Shown: positions 26,095-35,246 of the stretch, piece by piece
Numbering within the stretch: the stretch's first letter is position 1
How the letters are laid out: each line of letters starts with the position of its first letter
Source: Deltaproteobacteria bacterium GWA2_38_16
GTDB taxonomy: Bacteria; Bdellovibrionota; JACOXK01; 2-02-FULL-40-11
Assembly (NCBI GenBank): GCA_001797335.1
Contig: MGPE01000015.1
Coordinates: forward strand, 62,001 to 126,000
DNA length: 64,000 nt
Direction of reading: 5' to 3'
Made by a program: the position numbers and the translations under genes
Notes under the pieces: model-generated
Seen by the model: the letters and a program-made list of their open reading frames with translations, nothing else
The model's database searches: none
Told to the model about the DNA's origin: nothing

Positions 26095-26661
26095 TTACTT
26101 TTTCATCCTTTCAATATACGTACCGGTAGTCGTGTCAACACGTAACACATCTCCTTCATTGATAAACTGAGGAACTTGTACGACAAGGCCTGTTTCTAAG
26201 GTTGCCGGCTTGGTAGAAGCTGTAACGGTGGCCGATTTAAGTCCAGGAACCGTAGAAGAAACTCTTAACGCTACCGAGGAAGGCAGTTCAAGACTAATGG
26301 GTTTTTCTTCATAAAACACCACATGAACCATTTGATTAGATACAAGATATGAAGCCAGTTCTTCAATCGTATCTTTCATCATCGACATTTGTTCATGAGT
26401 TTTTGGATCCATAAAATGAAACTCACCTTGGTCTTCATACAAATATTCCATCTCTCGAAAATCCAAAGAAGCTTTTTCTACCCTATCTTCTGATGAAAAC
26501 CGTTTTTCATATTGGACACCCGTAGAAATGTTTCGTAATTTTGCTTGAATAAATCCGCGAAGATTTCCCGGAGTTTTATGCAGCGCATAGGTCACCCGAA
26601 AAAGTTCTTTGCCTTCTTTAACAATCATTCCTACTCTGAGTTGTGTTGCACTAATCACCAT
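26095..26661 (-). CDS. efp: Elongation factor P (188 aa)
   Basis: EF-P enters the ribosomal E site and rescues stalling at polyproline stretches. The three-domain length, RNISTGVQYEKRF and the C-terminal LVVQVPQFINEGDVLRVDT identify it. The loop that reaches the peptidyl-transferase centre reads HKTPGNLRG, so Asn33 stands where the modified Lys (E. coli PGKG) or Arg is normally found. Either this lineage uses an unmodified tip or the neighbouring Arg takes over. No EpmA/EpmB or EarP gene is in the window. Confidence 0.95.
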   Translation of the reverse strand: MVISATQLRVGMIVKEGKELFRVTYALHKTPGNLRGFIQAKLRNISTGVQYEKRFSSEDRVEKASLDFREMEYLYEDQGEFHFMDPKTHEQMSMMKDTIEELASYLVSNQMVHVVFYEEKPISLELPSSVALRVSSTVPGLKSATVTASTKPATLETGLVVQVPQFINEGDVLRVDTTTGTYIERMKK

Positions 26662-26678
26662 CTGTATCTCCCTCTATA

Positions 26679-27899
26679 TTAAATGTGTAATCCTTCGTAA
26701 AGGAACTTTTCTTTATCTTGAAAACGATTGGGATGCAAGGATGTAGCATTAATCGTTTGGTAATGTCCATCTAAAATAAGTTCTGCCATGGAAAGCCCAA
26801 CCCCATAAGACTGCATAGCCCCCCGCCCTGTAAAGGAATGGGCTTCATAAATAGAATAGGTTTTATCGACGCATCCCATGATCCCACTTAAATCGGGCGT
26901 TACAGAATAAAGTCCTGCCCATCCCGTTCGATGTTTTAAGGCCTGTGCTTTACTCATGCGGTGAGCCAAACGTGGCCAAATTTCTGTTTCAAAAAATAAA
27001 TCCCCATCATATTTAAAATTATATCCTGAAGACTCATGCGGAGTCGCGTAGCCTGCTAAAATATGATCTGCCTCGGCATGAAAATAAACACCACTCGTAT
27101 CTACAATCATTCCATAAGAAGAAAGATTCAGTTCATGACAATCAAAAATACTAATTTGACGTCGAATAGGTTTACAATCCAAAGCATGCCCATAGAGCTT
27201 GGCTAATTTTACTGCCCAGGAACCGGCTGCATTCACCAAGAGTTGAGTACTTATTTTGATTTTAGGATAATCTGTGGGCATCTCTTTTCCACTTAAGATG
27301 TGAAAGACGTCCTCTTTTGTAACCTGATCATAGACAATCTCTAAAGAATGATCCCCCTTCTTCATGATTTCTTTCACAAAAGCTCTATCAATAAACACCA
27401 CTCCAGCTTCTTTGGCCTGACTTCTAAAGAATTGCTTTAAAAGATTAGGATTAAAAATCCCATCTTTGGGTGAAAACGTGGCTCCTTCAATATCTTCAGT
27501 TCGATCAATAAAGGGAAACCGCCTTGAAACTTCTTTGGGAGAGAGCTCTTCGATTTCGAGATGTTGGCATTTAAAATCTACCACATGGCTTTGATAGGTC
27601 TGCCACCCTTTTTTATCGTAAAGCCACAAATATCCTTTTTGCCTAAATCCAAATAAAGAGGGATTCGACGCTAAAAATTCAATCGTACTTTTTGAAAGCT
27701 CAATATTAATGTCGTGGCACCATTCCATTCGGGCACCACCTGCATTCAGTTCAGAAGCAGAGTAAGTACCCTCAAAGTCTAAATCTAAAAGTGCAATCTT
27801 TATATTTTTCTTCGATTTTTTTTGAGTCAGATGATAGGCAATACTGCTTCCAATAAGCCCCGCCCCAACAATCACGATATCAAACTTTTGAGAAGTCAT
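26679..27899 (-). CDS. FAD-dependent oxidoreductase, DAO family (406 aa)
   Basis: The N-terminal dinucleotide motif IVGAGLIGSSIAYHL and the C-terminal HSFTGRGAMQSYGVG segment place it in the D-amino-acid-oxidase/FOXRED1-like flavoprotein family. It is soluble and the substrate is unknown. The frame reaches 27920, but that ATG falls inside a perfect inverted-repeat arm, so I chose 27899. It is divergent from nuoB. Some DAO-family members pass electrons to the quinone pool, but the sequence alone does not show this here. Confidence 0.82.
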   Translation of the reverse strand: MTSQKFDIVIVGAGLIGSSIAYHLTQKKSKKNIKIALLDLDFEGTYSASELNAGGARMEWCHDINIELSKSTIEFLASNPSLFGFRQKGYLWLYDKKGWQTYQSHVVDFKCQHLEIEELSPKEVSRRFPFIDRTEDIEGATFSPKDGIFNPNLLKQFFRSQAKEAGVVFIDRAFVKEIMKKGDHSLEIVYDQVTKEDVFHILSGKEMPTDYPKIKISTQLLVNAAGSWAVKLAKLYGHALDCKPIRRQISIFDCHELNLSSYGMIVDTSGVYFHAEADHILAGYATPHESSGYNFKYDGDLFFETEIWPRLAHRMSKAQALKHRTGWAGLYSVTPDLSGIMGCVDKTYSIYEAHSFTGRGAMQSYGVGLSMAELILDGHYQTINATSLHPNRFQDKEKFLYEGLHI

Positions 27900-27909
27900 T
27901 TTCTTTTTA

Positions 27910-27957
27910 CGATGTAGCAAAATTCTCTTGATTTAACAAGATGAGATTGCTACATCG
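27910..27957. promoter_or_regulatory. Inverted repeat between the divergent FAD oxidoreductase and nuoB
   Basis: CGATGTAGCAA (27910-27920) and TTGCTACATCG (27947-27957) are perfect 11-bp arms, and partial pairing (CTCTTG with CAAGATG) continues inward. It lies in the only space between two divergent starts, so it may be a shared operator or an mRNA 5' hairpin. No regulator is identified. Confidence 0.45.
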
Positions 27958-27965
27958 AAAGAGAG

Positions 27966-28439
27966 ATGACAAGTCCTTTAGAAGATATTCTAAGCCAAAA
28001 CGTTTTAATTACCACAGTGGACAAAGTAGCCAATTGGGCTCGTGAATCAGCCTTGTGGCCATTCACCTTTGGACTTGCCTGCTGCGCCATTGAAATGATG
28101 GCGGTTGGATCTCCTCGATATGACTTAGATCGATTTGGAGCGGGCGTGTTTAGAGCTACCCCACGTCAAGCCGATCTCATGATTGTGGCAGGAACCGTTA
28201 CATTAAAAATGGCCGAATGTATTAAACGCCTGTATGACCAAATGGCTGAACCCCGGTATGTGATTTCCATGGGAAGCTGTGCCACGCATGGAGGACCTTA
28301 CTGGCAATATGGATACCATGTTCTAAAAGGGGTCGACCGCGTCATTCCGGTAGATATCTATACCCCAGGGTGCCCTCCCAGACCGGAAGCATTGATTGAG
28401 GGCATTTTAAAACTACAAGAAAAAATTAGAACGGCATAA
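27966..28439 (+). CDS. nuoB: NADH-quinone oxidoreductase subunit B (157 aa)
   Basis: NuoB holds cluster N2, which passes electrons to quinone. All ligands are visible: the double Cys in [18 protein letters not shown] and PGCPPRPEA. First gene of nuoBCDI. No nuoA precedes it; instead a flavoprotein is divergent. A second nuoB lies at 37731-38216 on the other strand, so two different complexes or an accessory paralogue are implied. Confidence 0.95.
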   Translation: MTSPLEDILSQNVLITTVDKVANWARESALWPFTFGLACCAIEMMAVGSPRYDLDRFGAGVFRATPRQADLMIVAGTVTLKMAECIKRLYDQMAEPRYVISMGSCATHGGPYWQYGYHVLKGVDRVIPVDIYTPGCPPRPEALIEGILKLQEKIRTA

Positions 28440-28442
28440 GCG

Positions 28443-28931
28443 ATGCTTACCCCCACCATTCATGAAAAACTAACACAAAAATTTGAAAACGCTATTTTGC
28501 CATTGAAAGAACTTCCTCCGGGATCTCACTCAGATCCTTTTATTGCGGTTAACTCCTCCAAACTGCATTCTGTGTTAAAATATTTAAAAGAAGATTCTGA
28601 TCTTTTATTTGATAATCTAATTTGTATCAGCGGAGTAGATTATCCAGACCGTATTGAAGTAGTGTATCATCTTTTTTCGTATAAACACCTTCATAAAGTC
28701 GTCATCAAATCCCTGCTTTCCGACAAAACAAAACCTGTTTTAGAAAGCACCTGTGATCTTTGGAAAGCAGCCAACTGGCTTGAGCGAGAAGTGTTTGACA
28801 TTATGGGTGTGCATTTTAATAACCACCCAGACTTAAGAAGAATTTTACTTCCCGAGGATTGGGAAGGCCATCCTTTAAGAAAAGATTATAAAACACAGGA
28901 ATTTTGGCATGGAATTAAGGTAGGAATGTAA
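28443..28931 (+). CDS. nuoC: NADH-quinone oxidoreductase subunit C (162 aa)
   Basis: This is a peripheral-arm subunit of complex I. The 30-kDa-subunit signature ANWLEREVFDIMGVHFNNHP followed by LRRILLPEDWEGHPLRKDY is complete near residues 115-150. It starts 3 nt after nuoB and its stop codon shares one base with the nuoD ATG. It has no NuoD fusion and no extension. Confidence 0.95.
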   Translation: MLTPTIHEKLTQKFENAILPLKELPPGSHSDPFIAVNSSKLHSVLKYLKEDSDLLFDNLICISGVDYPDRIEVVYHLFSYKHLHKVVIKSLLSDKTKPVLESTCDLWKAANWLEREVFDIMGVHFNNHPDLRRILLPEDWEGHPLRKDYKTQEFWHGIKVGM

Positions 28932-30046
28932 TGGCTGAACTACAAACACAAGAACTCACCATTAACATGGGCCCACAACATCCCTCCACACATGGGGTAC
29001 TGCGCATAGAACTCGTCACTGATGGTGAAATCTGTGTCAAAGCCATTCCCCACATTGGATATCTGCATCGATGTTTTGAAAAACATGCCGAAAATGTGGA
29101 TTACATGGGAGTTATGCCCTTTGTTGATCGGCTAGATTATGTTGCTTCCATGAATAATGACATGACCTATGCCATGACCGTTGAAAAACTCTTAGGAGTC
29201 GAAGTCCCAAAACGTGCAGAATATATTCGGGTCATCATGGTGGAACTCAATCGCATTGCCAGTCACCTGTTGGCCGTTGGAACCTACGGATTAGATATTG
29301 GGACTTTTACTCCTTTTATGTGGGCTTTTAGAGATCGGGAGAAAATCTTAGATATTTTTGAAATGGCTTCGGGTGCGAGACTTCTTTATAATTATTTGTG
29401 GATCGGCGGCGTTTGGATGGATCTAACCCCCGGGATCGAAGAAAAAATTCAAGAATTTTGCGACTATTTTGAACCTAAAATAGACGAACTTGATACTATT
29501 TTATCCTACAATCAAATTTTTATTAACCGAACCAAAAATGTAGGGGTCATTCCTTTAGATTTGGCCATTAGCTACGGTCTCACAGGCCCCAATTTAAGAG
29601 GTTCTGGACTCAAATGGGATTTAAGAAAAAATGAACCTTATTCTATTTATCCAGAACTTGAATTTGATATTCCTGTGGGCACTGGAGAACAAGGCACCGT
29701 TGGAGATTGTTGGGATCGATACATGGTTCGCATGCGAGAAATGCGAGAAAGTTTAAAAATAGTTCGACAGGCATTAAAGAAAATTCCCGAAGGACCTTTT
29801 CGAGCCAAAATGCAACGCGTTAAACCCGCTCCCGGAGAATCCTATGTCAGAACAGAAAATCCCAGAGGAGAATTGGGTTTTTATATTGTGAGCGACGGAG
29901 GATTAAAGCCCTATCGCGTAAAAGGAAAATCTTCCTGCTTTACTTCCATTAGCTGTTTAGATGACCTTTGTCACGGAGCCATGATTGCCGATGTGGTGGC
30001 CATCATTGGAAGCCTTGATATTGTGCTAGGAGAAGTGGACCGATAA
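28931..30046 (+). CDS. nuoD: NADH-quinone oxidoreductase subunit D (371 aa)
   Basis: NuoD, the 49-kDa subunit, forms the quinone pocket with NuoB. The signature MGPQHPSTHGVLRIEL is at the N-terminus, with HIGYLHRCFEKHAE after it and LTGPNLRGSG in the middle. The C-terminus (SCFTSISCLDDLCHGAMIAD through GEVDR) ends with the conserved Arg. It is slightly shorter than many homologues, which fits a start at TAATG with no N-terminal extension. Confidence 0.95.
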   Translation: MAELQTQELTINMGPQHPSTHGVLRIELVTDGEICVKAIPHIGYLHRCFEKHAENVDYMGVMPFVDRLDYVASMNNDMTYAMTVEKLLGVEVPKRAEYIRVIMVELNRIASHLLAVGTYGLDIGTFTPFMWAFRDREKILDIFEMASGARLLYNYLWIGGVWMDLTPGIEEKIQEFCDYFEPKIDELDTILSYNQIFINRTKNVGVIPLDLAISYGLTGPNLRGSGLKWDLRKNEPYSIYPELEFDIPVGTGEQGTVGDCWDRYMVRMREMRESLKIVRQALKKIPEGPFRAKMQRVKPAPGESYVRTENPRGELGFYIVSDGGLKPYRVKGKSSCFTSISCLDDLCHGAMIADVVAIIGSLDIVLGEVDR

Positions 30047-30526
30047 ATGAAATCCTATTTTTTAGATATTTATACCGGGCTACTCTCTATCTTTAAAGGA
30101 ATGCTCCTCACCTTAAAAGTAGCATTCCAACGAAAAGCAACTATTCAATACCCTTTTGTAAAACGAGAGCTTCCTTCTCGCACGCGAGGCCGCCTGAACT
30201 GTAATATTAAAGATTGTATTGGGTGTAAACTCTGTGCAGTGGCTTGTCCTGTCGATTGTATTTATATTACAACTGTAAAACGCGAGCCTCCGGAAGAAAT
30301 CCCTTTAACCTCTCCAGAATCGGGCGCTAAGCAACGAAAATTTCATCTCCCACAATTTGATATTAATTTTACTCTGTGCTGTTGGTGTGGCCTTTGTACG
30401 GTGGTCTGTCCCACAGAGTGCCTCACGATGACCAAAGAATATGAATTTTCGGTTACCAACCAAAAAGAACTTGTCTGGCAATTCGGAGACAATCAAAGAG
30501 TAGGACCTAAAGAAAGCACATCATGA
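30047..30526 (+). CDS. nuoI: NADH-quinone oxidoreductase subunit I, 2x[4Fe-4S] (159 aa)
   Basis: This ferredoxin-like subunit carries electrons towards NuoB. Two [4Fe-4S] motifs are complete: CIGCKLCAVACPVDC and, after a linker, CCWCGLCTVVCPTEC. The N-terminal amphipathic helix that contacts the membrane arm is present. It directly follows nuoD and overlaps the next gene by ATGA. NuoE, F, G (NADH module) and the membrane subunits are not in the window, so the electron input is open. Confidence 0.93.
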   Translation: MKSYFLDIYTGLLSIFKGMLLTLKVAFQRKATIQYPFVKRELPSRTRGRLNCNIKDCIGCKLCAVACPVDCIYITTVKREPPEEIPLTSPESGAKQRKFHLPQFDINFTLCCWCGLCTVVCPTECLTMTKEYEFSVTNQKELVWQFGDNQRVGPKESTS

Positions 30527-32430
30527 CACTTCGTTCCCTTTTGGTATTGTTTATCACCATCGGTGGATTAAGCTTAGGATTTTCTTTTTACTATCGTCTT
30601 TATCGATATCTTCGTCTGGGAAAAAATGAAAACCGCTTTGACCATCTTCTAGAGAGAAGCAAGATATTTTTCATTAACGTCATCGGCCAGAAAAAAATGT
30701 TTAAAGATAAAAAACCAGGGCTTGGGCATGCCTTTGTTTTTTGGGGATTTTGCATCATTACAATTGGCACTCTTGAAATGATTTTAAATGGTATTGTTCC
30801 TTCTTTTTCTTTGGAATTTATTGGACATGTCCCCTACCTCATCTTTTTTTATCTTCAAAATATTTTTTATATTTTGGTTCTTTTAAGCATTGCCTTCTTC
30901 TTCTATCGACGACTCGTCATCAAACCCAAACGGATGGAAGTTTTAAGTACACATTCTGCTTGGGATGCTTATTTTATTTTAAGCCTCATTAGTATTTTAA
31001 TGATCACGGCTATCCTTTATAATGCGTTTTCAAATTTTTATATTCGAGAACTCTCTTGGTGGATCCACCTTCTTACTGTTTTAGGATTTTTTTGCTATCT
31101 CCCTTTTTCAAAACACTTGCATGTGGTGGCTGCTGCTCCAAATGTTTTTTTTACAACACTCACTCCTCGAGGCAGACTTAAAAAAATAGACTTAACCGAT
31201 GAAACCCAAACCAGTTTTGGGGTCAATAAATTAGAAGATTTTACTTGGAAGCAGCTTCTAGATTCTTATGCCTGTACCGAATGTGGGCGGTGCAATGAAT
31301 TTTGCCCAACGTATAATACGGGGAAACCTCTAAAGCCCAGAAGCCTAATTGTCGATCTTCGTCATCATTTGGAAGCAAAGGGATATTCACTCCGTCATCC
31401 TGAGCGAAGCGAAGGATCTTCCCCCACTAAGATGATTGGAGAGATTTTCTCAGAAGATCTTATTTGGGATTGTACGACCTGTGGCGCTTGTATAGAAGCG
31501 TGTCCTGTCTTTATTGAACACGTTGAAAAAATTGTCGACATGCGAAGAAATTTAGTCCTGATGCAAGGAAAAATGGAGCCCGAAGCCCAGAAAGTATTTA
31601 CCAATTTTGAAAATTATTCAAACCCGTGGGGACTCCCACAATCAAGCCGAGGCGATTGGGCCAAAGAACTGGGCATAAAAACTTTGTCCGAGAACCCTAA
31701 CGTCGAATATCTCTTTTATGTAGGCTGCGCAGGATCTTATGACGCTCGCGCAAAAAAAGTAAGTATGGCTTTTGCCAAACTCCTTTTAAAAGCCAATGTT
31801 AACTTTGGGATTTTAGGAAGCGAAGAAAGATGCAATGGAGAATCCTGCCGGCGCATGGGAAATGAATACCTAGGGCAACAACTTATTTCTGAGAATATAA
31901 AAACACTTCAAAAATATAGTGTGAAAAAAATCTTAGCCACCTGCCCTCATTGCTTTAATACCCTTAAAAATGAATACCCGGATTTTGGTGCCAACTTTGA
32001 AGTCACAAATCACACTGAATTTCTCATGAAACTCATACAAGAAGGAAAATTAAAGGTTCAAAAAGAAGTGCTTCAAAAAATCACCTATCACGATTCTTGT
32101 TATTTGGGGCGATATAATGAAATTTATGACTCTCCCAGAAATATTTTAAAATCAATTGCTAGTGACACAAACGTCATCGAAATGAAACGAATAAAGTCTC
32201 AGGGCTTTTGCTGTGGCGCTGGGGGTGGTCGCATGTGGCTTGAAGAAAAAAGAGGCGATCGCATTAATGTAAATCGTGTTGAAGAAGCCTTAGGTACAGG
32301 AGCCAACGTCATTGCTTCTGCCTGCCCCTTTTGCCTCACCATGGTGGAAGATGGTTTAAAAGCCAAAAATCAAGAAACCACGATCCACGCCCAAGACATC
32401 GCCGAAATCTTAGCTGCTGCGGTTGTATAA
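30523..32430 (+). CDS. Membrane Fe-S oxidoreductase, HdrD/GlpC-like with NarI-like N-terminus (635 aa)
   Basis: Five predicted membrane helices in residues 1-215 (NarI-like) are followed by a ferredoxin domain with CTECGRCNEFCP (near 251) and CTTCGACIEACP (near 318). Two CCG domains follow, including GCAGSYDARAKKV, CPHCFNTLKNEYP and GFCCGAGGGRMW. Such proteins move electrons between quinone or cytochromes and thiol, lactate or ferredoxin-type donors. A type-1 repeat inserts RHPERSEGSS between the two Fe-S motifs without breaking the frame. ATGA overlap with nuoI suggests a joint complex. The 3' end overlaps the convergent SCO gene by 21 bp. Confidence 0.88.
   Translation: MTLRSLLVLFITIGGLSLGFSFYYRLYRYLRLGKNENRFDHLLERSKIFFINVIGQKKMFKDKKPGLGHAFVFWGFCIITIGTLEMILNGIVPSFSLEFIGHVPYLIFFYLQNIFYILVLLSIAFFFYRRLVIKPKRMEVLSTHSAWDAYFILSLISILMITAILYNAFSNFYIRELSWWIHLLTVLGFFCYLPFSKHLHVVAAAPNVFFTTLTPRGRLKKIDLTDETQTSFGVNKLEDFTWKQLLDSYACTECGRCNEFCPTYNTGKPLKPRSLIVDLRHHLEAKGYSLRHPERSEGSSPTKMIGEIFSEDLIWDCTTCGACIEACPVFIEHVEKIVDMRRNLVLMQGKMEPEAQKVFTNFENYSNPWGLPQSSRGDWAKELGIKTLSENPNVEYLFYVGCAGSYDARAKKVSMAFAKLLLKANVNFGILGSEERCNGESCRRMGNEYLGQQLISENIKTLQKYSVKKILATCPHCFNTLKNEYPDFGANFEVTNHTEFLMKLIQEGKLKVQKEVLQKITYHDSCYLGRYNEIYDSPRNILKSIASDTNVIEMKRIKSQGFCCGAGGGRMWLEEKRGDRINVNRVEEALGTGANVIASACPFCLTMVEDGLKAKNQETTIHAQDIAEILAAAVV
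31394..31419. repeat. Type-1 repeat arm in frame between two Fe-S motifs
   Basis: A complete left arm (GTCATCCTGAGCGAAGCG then AAGGATCT) is translated as RHPERSEGS in the linker between the two [4Fe-4S] motifs of the 635-residue oxidoreductase. Confidence 0.85.
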
Positions 32431-33162
32431 ATTGATTCTAAAAACAATAAAAGTCAATGCGGCTATAAATCCGAAAAGAAAAAAGAGAAAAATATAAGAA
32501 GTCCATGTCTCTGGAGGCTTATTTCCCTGTGCTCTCTCTAATGCCCTTTTTAATTTTTTAATAGAATAACTGGTTCCATACAGATAAGAAGAAACTTTAT
32601 GGTCTTTACCTAAAATAATAATTAAATTGGGATGGGCAAAACCGCCTTCTTCTAAAGTCATAAACTTAAAATCAAGCGCATTTAAAAAAGGAAATAGATT
32701 TTCTTTTGTTGCACCAACCACTTTCCAAAAAAAAGGAAGCTTTTCTTTTCCTTGAAAGGCTTTTAATGTTTTAGGCGTATCAGCCACATCAAAAGAAAGA
32801 CTTATTACCCCATATTGTTTTTCAAATTCTGGGATATTTAAAATCACTTCTTTTAAACTTTGGGTAATAATGGGGCAGGTATAATAACACTGCGTAAAAA
32901 TAGGACTGATGACCACAGGTTTCCCTAAAAAAGCGTCCAAACGAACACTCTGTCCTCTTTCATCAAAAAAAAGGGTATTGGGTACTTTTTGTCCAATGGT
33001 TTTACTCTCATCCGGAGGTAAAATAACAGTATCCGACATCGCCTTCATCGGAAAAAAGAGCACCATAAAAATAAAGAAAAAACAGATCCCCCGGTCAAGC
33101 CGTGGGATGACAGTCTTATGGTGTAGGCAAAGGGCTTTGAGGCGTAAAACCAGCGGATCCAT
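32410..33162 (-). CDS. SCO1/SenC-type copper chaperone (250 aa)
   Basis: SCO proteins deliver copper to the CuA site of cytochrome oxidase from a membrane anchor. The copper-binding Cys pair is seen in FTQCYYTCP and the third ligand His in GGFAHPN. A C-terminal membrane helix (TSYIFLFFLFGFIAALTFIV) is an additional anchor. The start is uncertain because the frame runs back into cbaA to 33207. I chose MDPLVL at 33162. Between it and the hydrophobic signal segment, a type-2 palindromic repeat encodes VIPRLDRGI. It is the last gene of the ba3-oxidase operon. Confidence 0.85.
   Translation of the reverse strand: MDPLVLRLKALCLHHKTVIPRLDRGICFFFIFMVLFFPMKAMSDTVILPPDESKTIGQKVPNTLFFDERGQSVRLDAFLGKPVVISPIFTQCYYTCPIITQSLKEVILNIPEFEKQYGVISLSFDVADTPKTLKAFQGKEKLPFFWKVVGATKENLFPFLNALDFKFMTLEEGGFAHPNLIIILGKDHKVSSYLYGTSYSIKKLKRALERAQGNKPPETWTSYIFLFFLFGFIAALTFIVFRINLYNRSS
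33085..33112. repeat. Type-2 palindromic repeat encoding part of the SCO N-terminus
   Basis: GATCCCCCGGTCAAGCCGTG then GGATGACA. It begins 3 nt from the cbaA stop codon and on the minus strand is read in frame as VIPRLDRGI in the SCO precursor. Confidence 0.75.
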
Positions 33163-34801
33163 AAAAAGTGGCTTGAATAACATCATACAGAGGTAACCCA
33201 TAGGCAATCACAATTAAAACAATGGCAATAATAATCCAGGGTTTAAAATTTTGGACAAAAGAAATATTTTCATCGTAATAGGTTTCAGAGGTAGGAAAAT
33301 ACAAATGGCCTTCCATTTTCTTTTTTGAACATAAAGTAGTGATAAAAACAAAAAAGAAAAAAACCATGGAAAGAGACATAAGCCCCCCTCCCAGAACTGA
33401 CATGTTGCTCCACAGCATTCCGAGCCCACGAAATATATCAGGTTGAGAGGTCATATAAGAAATGCCTAAATTGGTTCTTCTGGGAACTCCATAAATCCCC
33501 GCCACAGACATCCCTATAGAAAACGTTAAAACTCCCACCATCCAAAGATACGGAACCCACATATTTAATTTTGGAAATTGAATTTCTTTCCCTAAAAGTC
33601 TAGCTACCATAAAAAGACTCATCGCAATAAAACTTAAAAAAACAGGCCCTCCCACCGTCGTATGAAAATGTCCAGGAACCCAAGACGTATTATGGATAAC
33701 TGAATTCATTGTATAAGAAGCATTGATGAGCCCTGTAATTCCCCCAAAACTAAAAAGAATAAGACCGGAAATAAAATAAGGGAATAACCACTGCTCGTGG
33801 TTATCTTTATTAAAGTAAGGAAGCTTTGTCCACCATCGCAATAATCCTGTCCCTCCCCTACTTTTAGCGGCATATTCTAAAGAAGCACAGAGAGTAAAAA
33901 AGGTCATAAAACTGGGAATCGCAATTCCAAATGTCAAGACAGTATGAAACCACTTCCAGCTGGATCGAATAGCTGGATCTGTAAATTGGTGATGGAGTCC
34001 CACAGGGGCAGATAAAATAATAAAACACATAAATACAAAACGTCCCGCAAAGTCAGAATATAATTTTCCGCCAGACACTTTGGGGAGCATCACATAAAAC
34101 ATGATATAGGCAGGCAATAACCAAAAATAAACCAAGGGATGCCCAAAAAACCAAAAGAGCGTTCGAGCCAACATAACATTGACCGTAGGCACAAATCCTA
34201 AAGACCAAGGAATAAGCATTACCAAAACTTCATACGCCAAAGGGAGGGTTGCCATGAGCCACACCAAAAAAGTACTAAAAATACCCACAATGGCTAAAGG
34301 CGTTTTTTGATTCGCATTTTCTTTTCGCCAACTTCTATACAGAGGGATCCATGCAAAAAATGCAATCCAGGATCCTATGACCAGAAGTGTGGCCCCGATA
34401 TAAAATAAGGGATGCGCTTTTAAGGGAGGATAAAAGGTATATAAAACAGAGGCCTTTCCAGAAAGAATGGCATAAGAGGCCAAGAGTGTTCCCAAAACCA
34501 TAAGCCCACCAGAAATCCAAGAGAACAGAAGATGGGGTGTTTTTTTAAGATAAAAAAGAATGAGTGCATGTCCAAATGCCACAGCAAAAAAAGTGGTAAA
34601 TACAATGGCATTTACAACTCCATGCAACGTTAATCCTTGATAATAATCCAGCCCTAAAAAAGAGGTCGATTGAATCACGCCTGCCCGATACAAAACCTGA
34701 ATAAACCCATGATAAATACCCAAAACCAATAATAGAATAGGAAAAAGAAGTTCTATCAAAATGAGCCGGCGAAAACTTTTTTCAATTTTCATCTTTTCCA
34801 T
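33116..34801 (-). CDS. cbaA: Heme-copper oxidase subunit I, ba3 type (561 aa)
   Basis: Catalytic subunit that reduces O2 to water and pumps protons. Heme and CuB ligands are visible: His in LTLHGVVNAIV, the His-Tyr pair in GHPLVYFWLLPAY, the HH pair in GLHHQFTD, and both histidines in VPGHFHTTVGG. The family is B-type because it lacks the D-channel motifs and carries an extra C-terminal helix. The start at 34801 overlaps the cbaB stop as TGATG. The longer frame to 34849 runs inside cbaB and is rejected. Upstream are subunits II and IIa and two multiheme cytochromes. Confidence 0.94.
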   Translation of the reverse strand: MEKMKIEKSFRRLILIELLFPILLLVLGIYHGFIQVLYRAGVIQSTSFLGLDYYQGLTLHGVVNAIVFTTFFAVAFGHALILFYLKKTPHLLFSWISGGLMVLGTLLASYAILSGKASVLYTFYPPLKAHPLFYIGATLLVIGSWIAFFAWIPLYRSWRKENANQKTPLAIVGIFSTFLVWLMATLPLAYEVLVMLIPWSLGFVPTVNVMLARTLFWFFGHPLVYFWLLPAYIMFYVMLPKVSGGKLYSDFAGRFVFMCFIILSAPVGLHHQFTDPAIRSSWKWFHTVLTFGIAIPSFMTFFTLCASLEYAAKSRGGTGLLRWWTKLPYFNKDNHEQWLFPYFISGLILFSFGGITGLINASYTMNSVIHNTSWVPGHFHTTVGGPVFLSFIAMSLFMVARLLGKEIQFPKLNMWVPYLWMVGVLTFSIGMSVAGIYGVPRRTNLGISYMTSQPDIFRGLGMLWSNMSVLGGGLMSLSMVFFFFVFITTLCSKKKMEGHLYFPTSETYYDENISFVQNFKPWIIIAIVLIVIAYGLPLYDVIQATFYGSAGFTPQSPLPTP

Positions 34802-35238
34802 CATTTCACCATAATTTTTGCAGACATCATCTGATGCCCCATACCGCAATACTCATGACACAAAATGGAATATTCCCCCGCTTTTAAAAATTTTTTTTGA
34901 ATATAGTTTACCGTCCCAGGAACTGCCATGAGATTAACATTCGTACCTAAAATATGAAATCCATGAATGACATCTAAGCTTGTCACATAAAAATCAATTG
35001 TCGCTCCAACCGGCACCTCTACGACAGCGGGATCGAAATTCCACATACGAGCCACATATTGGATCTCATATTTATCCTCTGTGTGCTTAATCACTTTTCC
35101 TGTTTTAAAAGGTTCTACGGAAGTAATACAAGTAGGCAATAAAATATTAAGTTCTCGCACGGCATAAATCATCCCTATAAAAAAAAGAATCAGAAGAATA
35201 CTTGAACAAAAGACAATAATTTTTTCAGCTTTCGGCAT
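34801..35238 (-). CDS. cbaB: Heme-copper oxidase subunit II, CuA-binding (145 aa)
   Basis: The CuA domain accepts electrons from cytochrome c. Ligands are clear: VIHGFHILG supplies the first His and CHEYCGMGHQMM the two Cys, Glu, His and Met. One N-terminal membrane helix (IIVFCSSILLILFFIGMIYA) anchors it, the short B-type form. I chose ATG 35238 because AGGGG lies 5 nt upstream; the TTG-started frame at 35286 lies within the small upstream subunit gene. Confidence 0.94.
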   Translation of the reverse strand: MPKAEKIIVFCSSILLILFFIGMIYAVRELNILLPTCITSVEPFKTGKVIKHTEDKYEIQYVARMWNFDPAVVEVPVGATIDFYVTSLDVIHGFHILGTNVNLMAVPGTVNYIQKKFLKAGEYSILCHEYCGMGHQMMSAKIMVK

Positions 35239-35246
35239 CGAAACCC

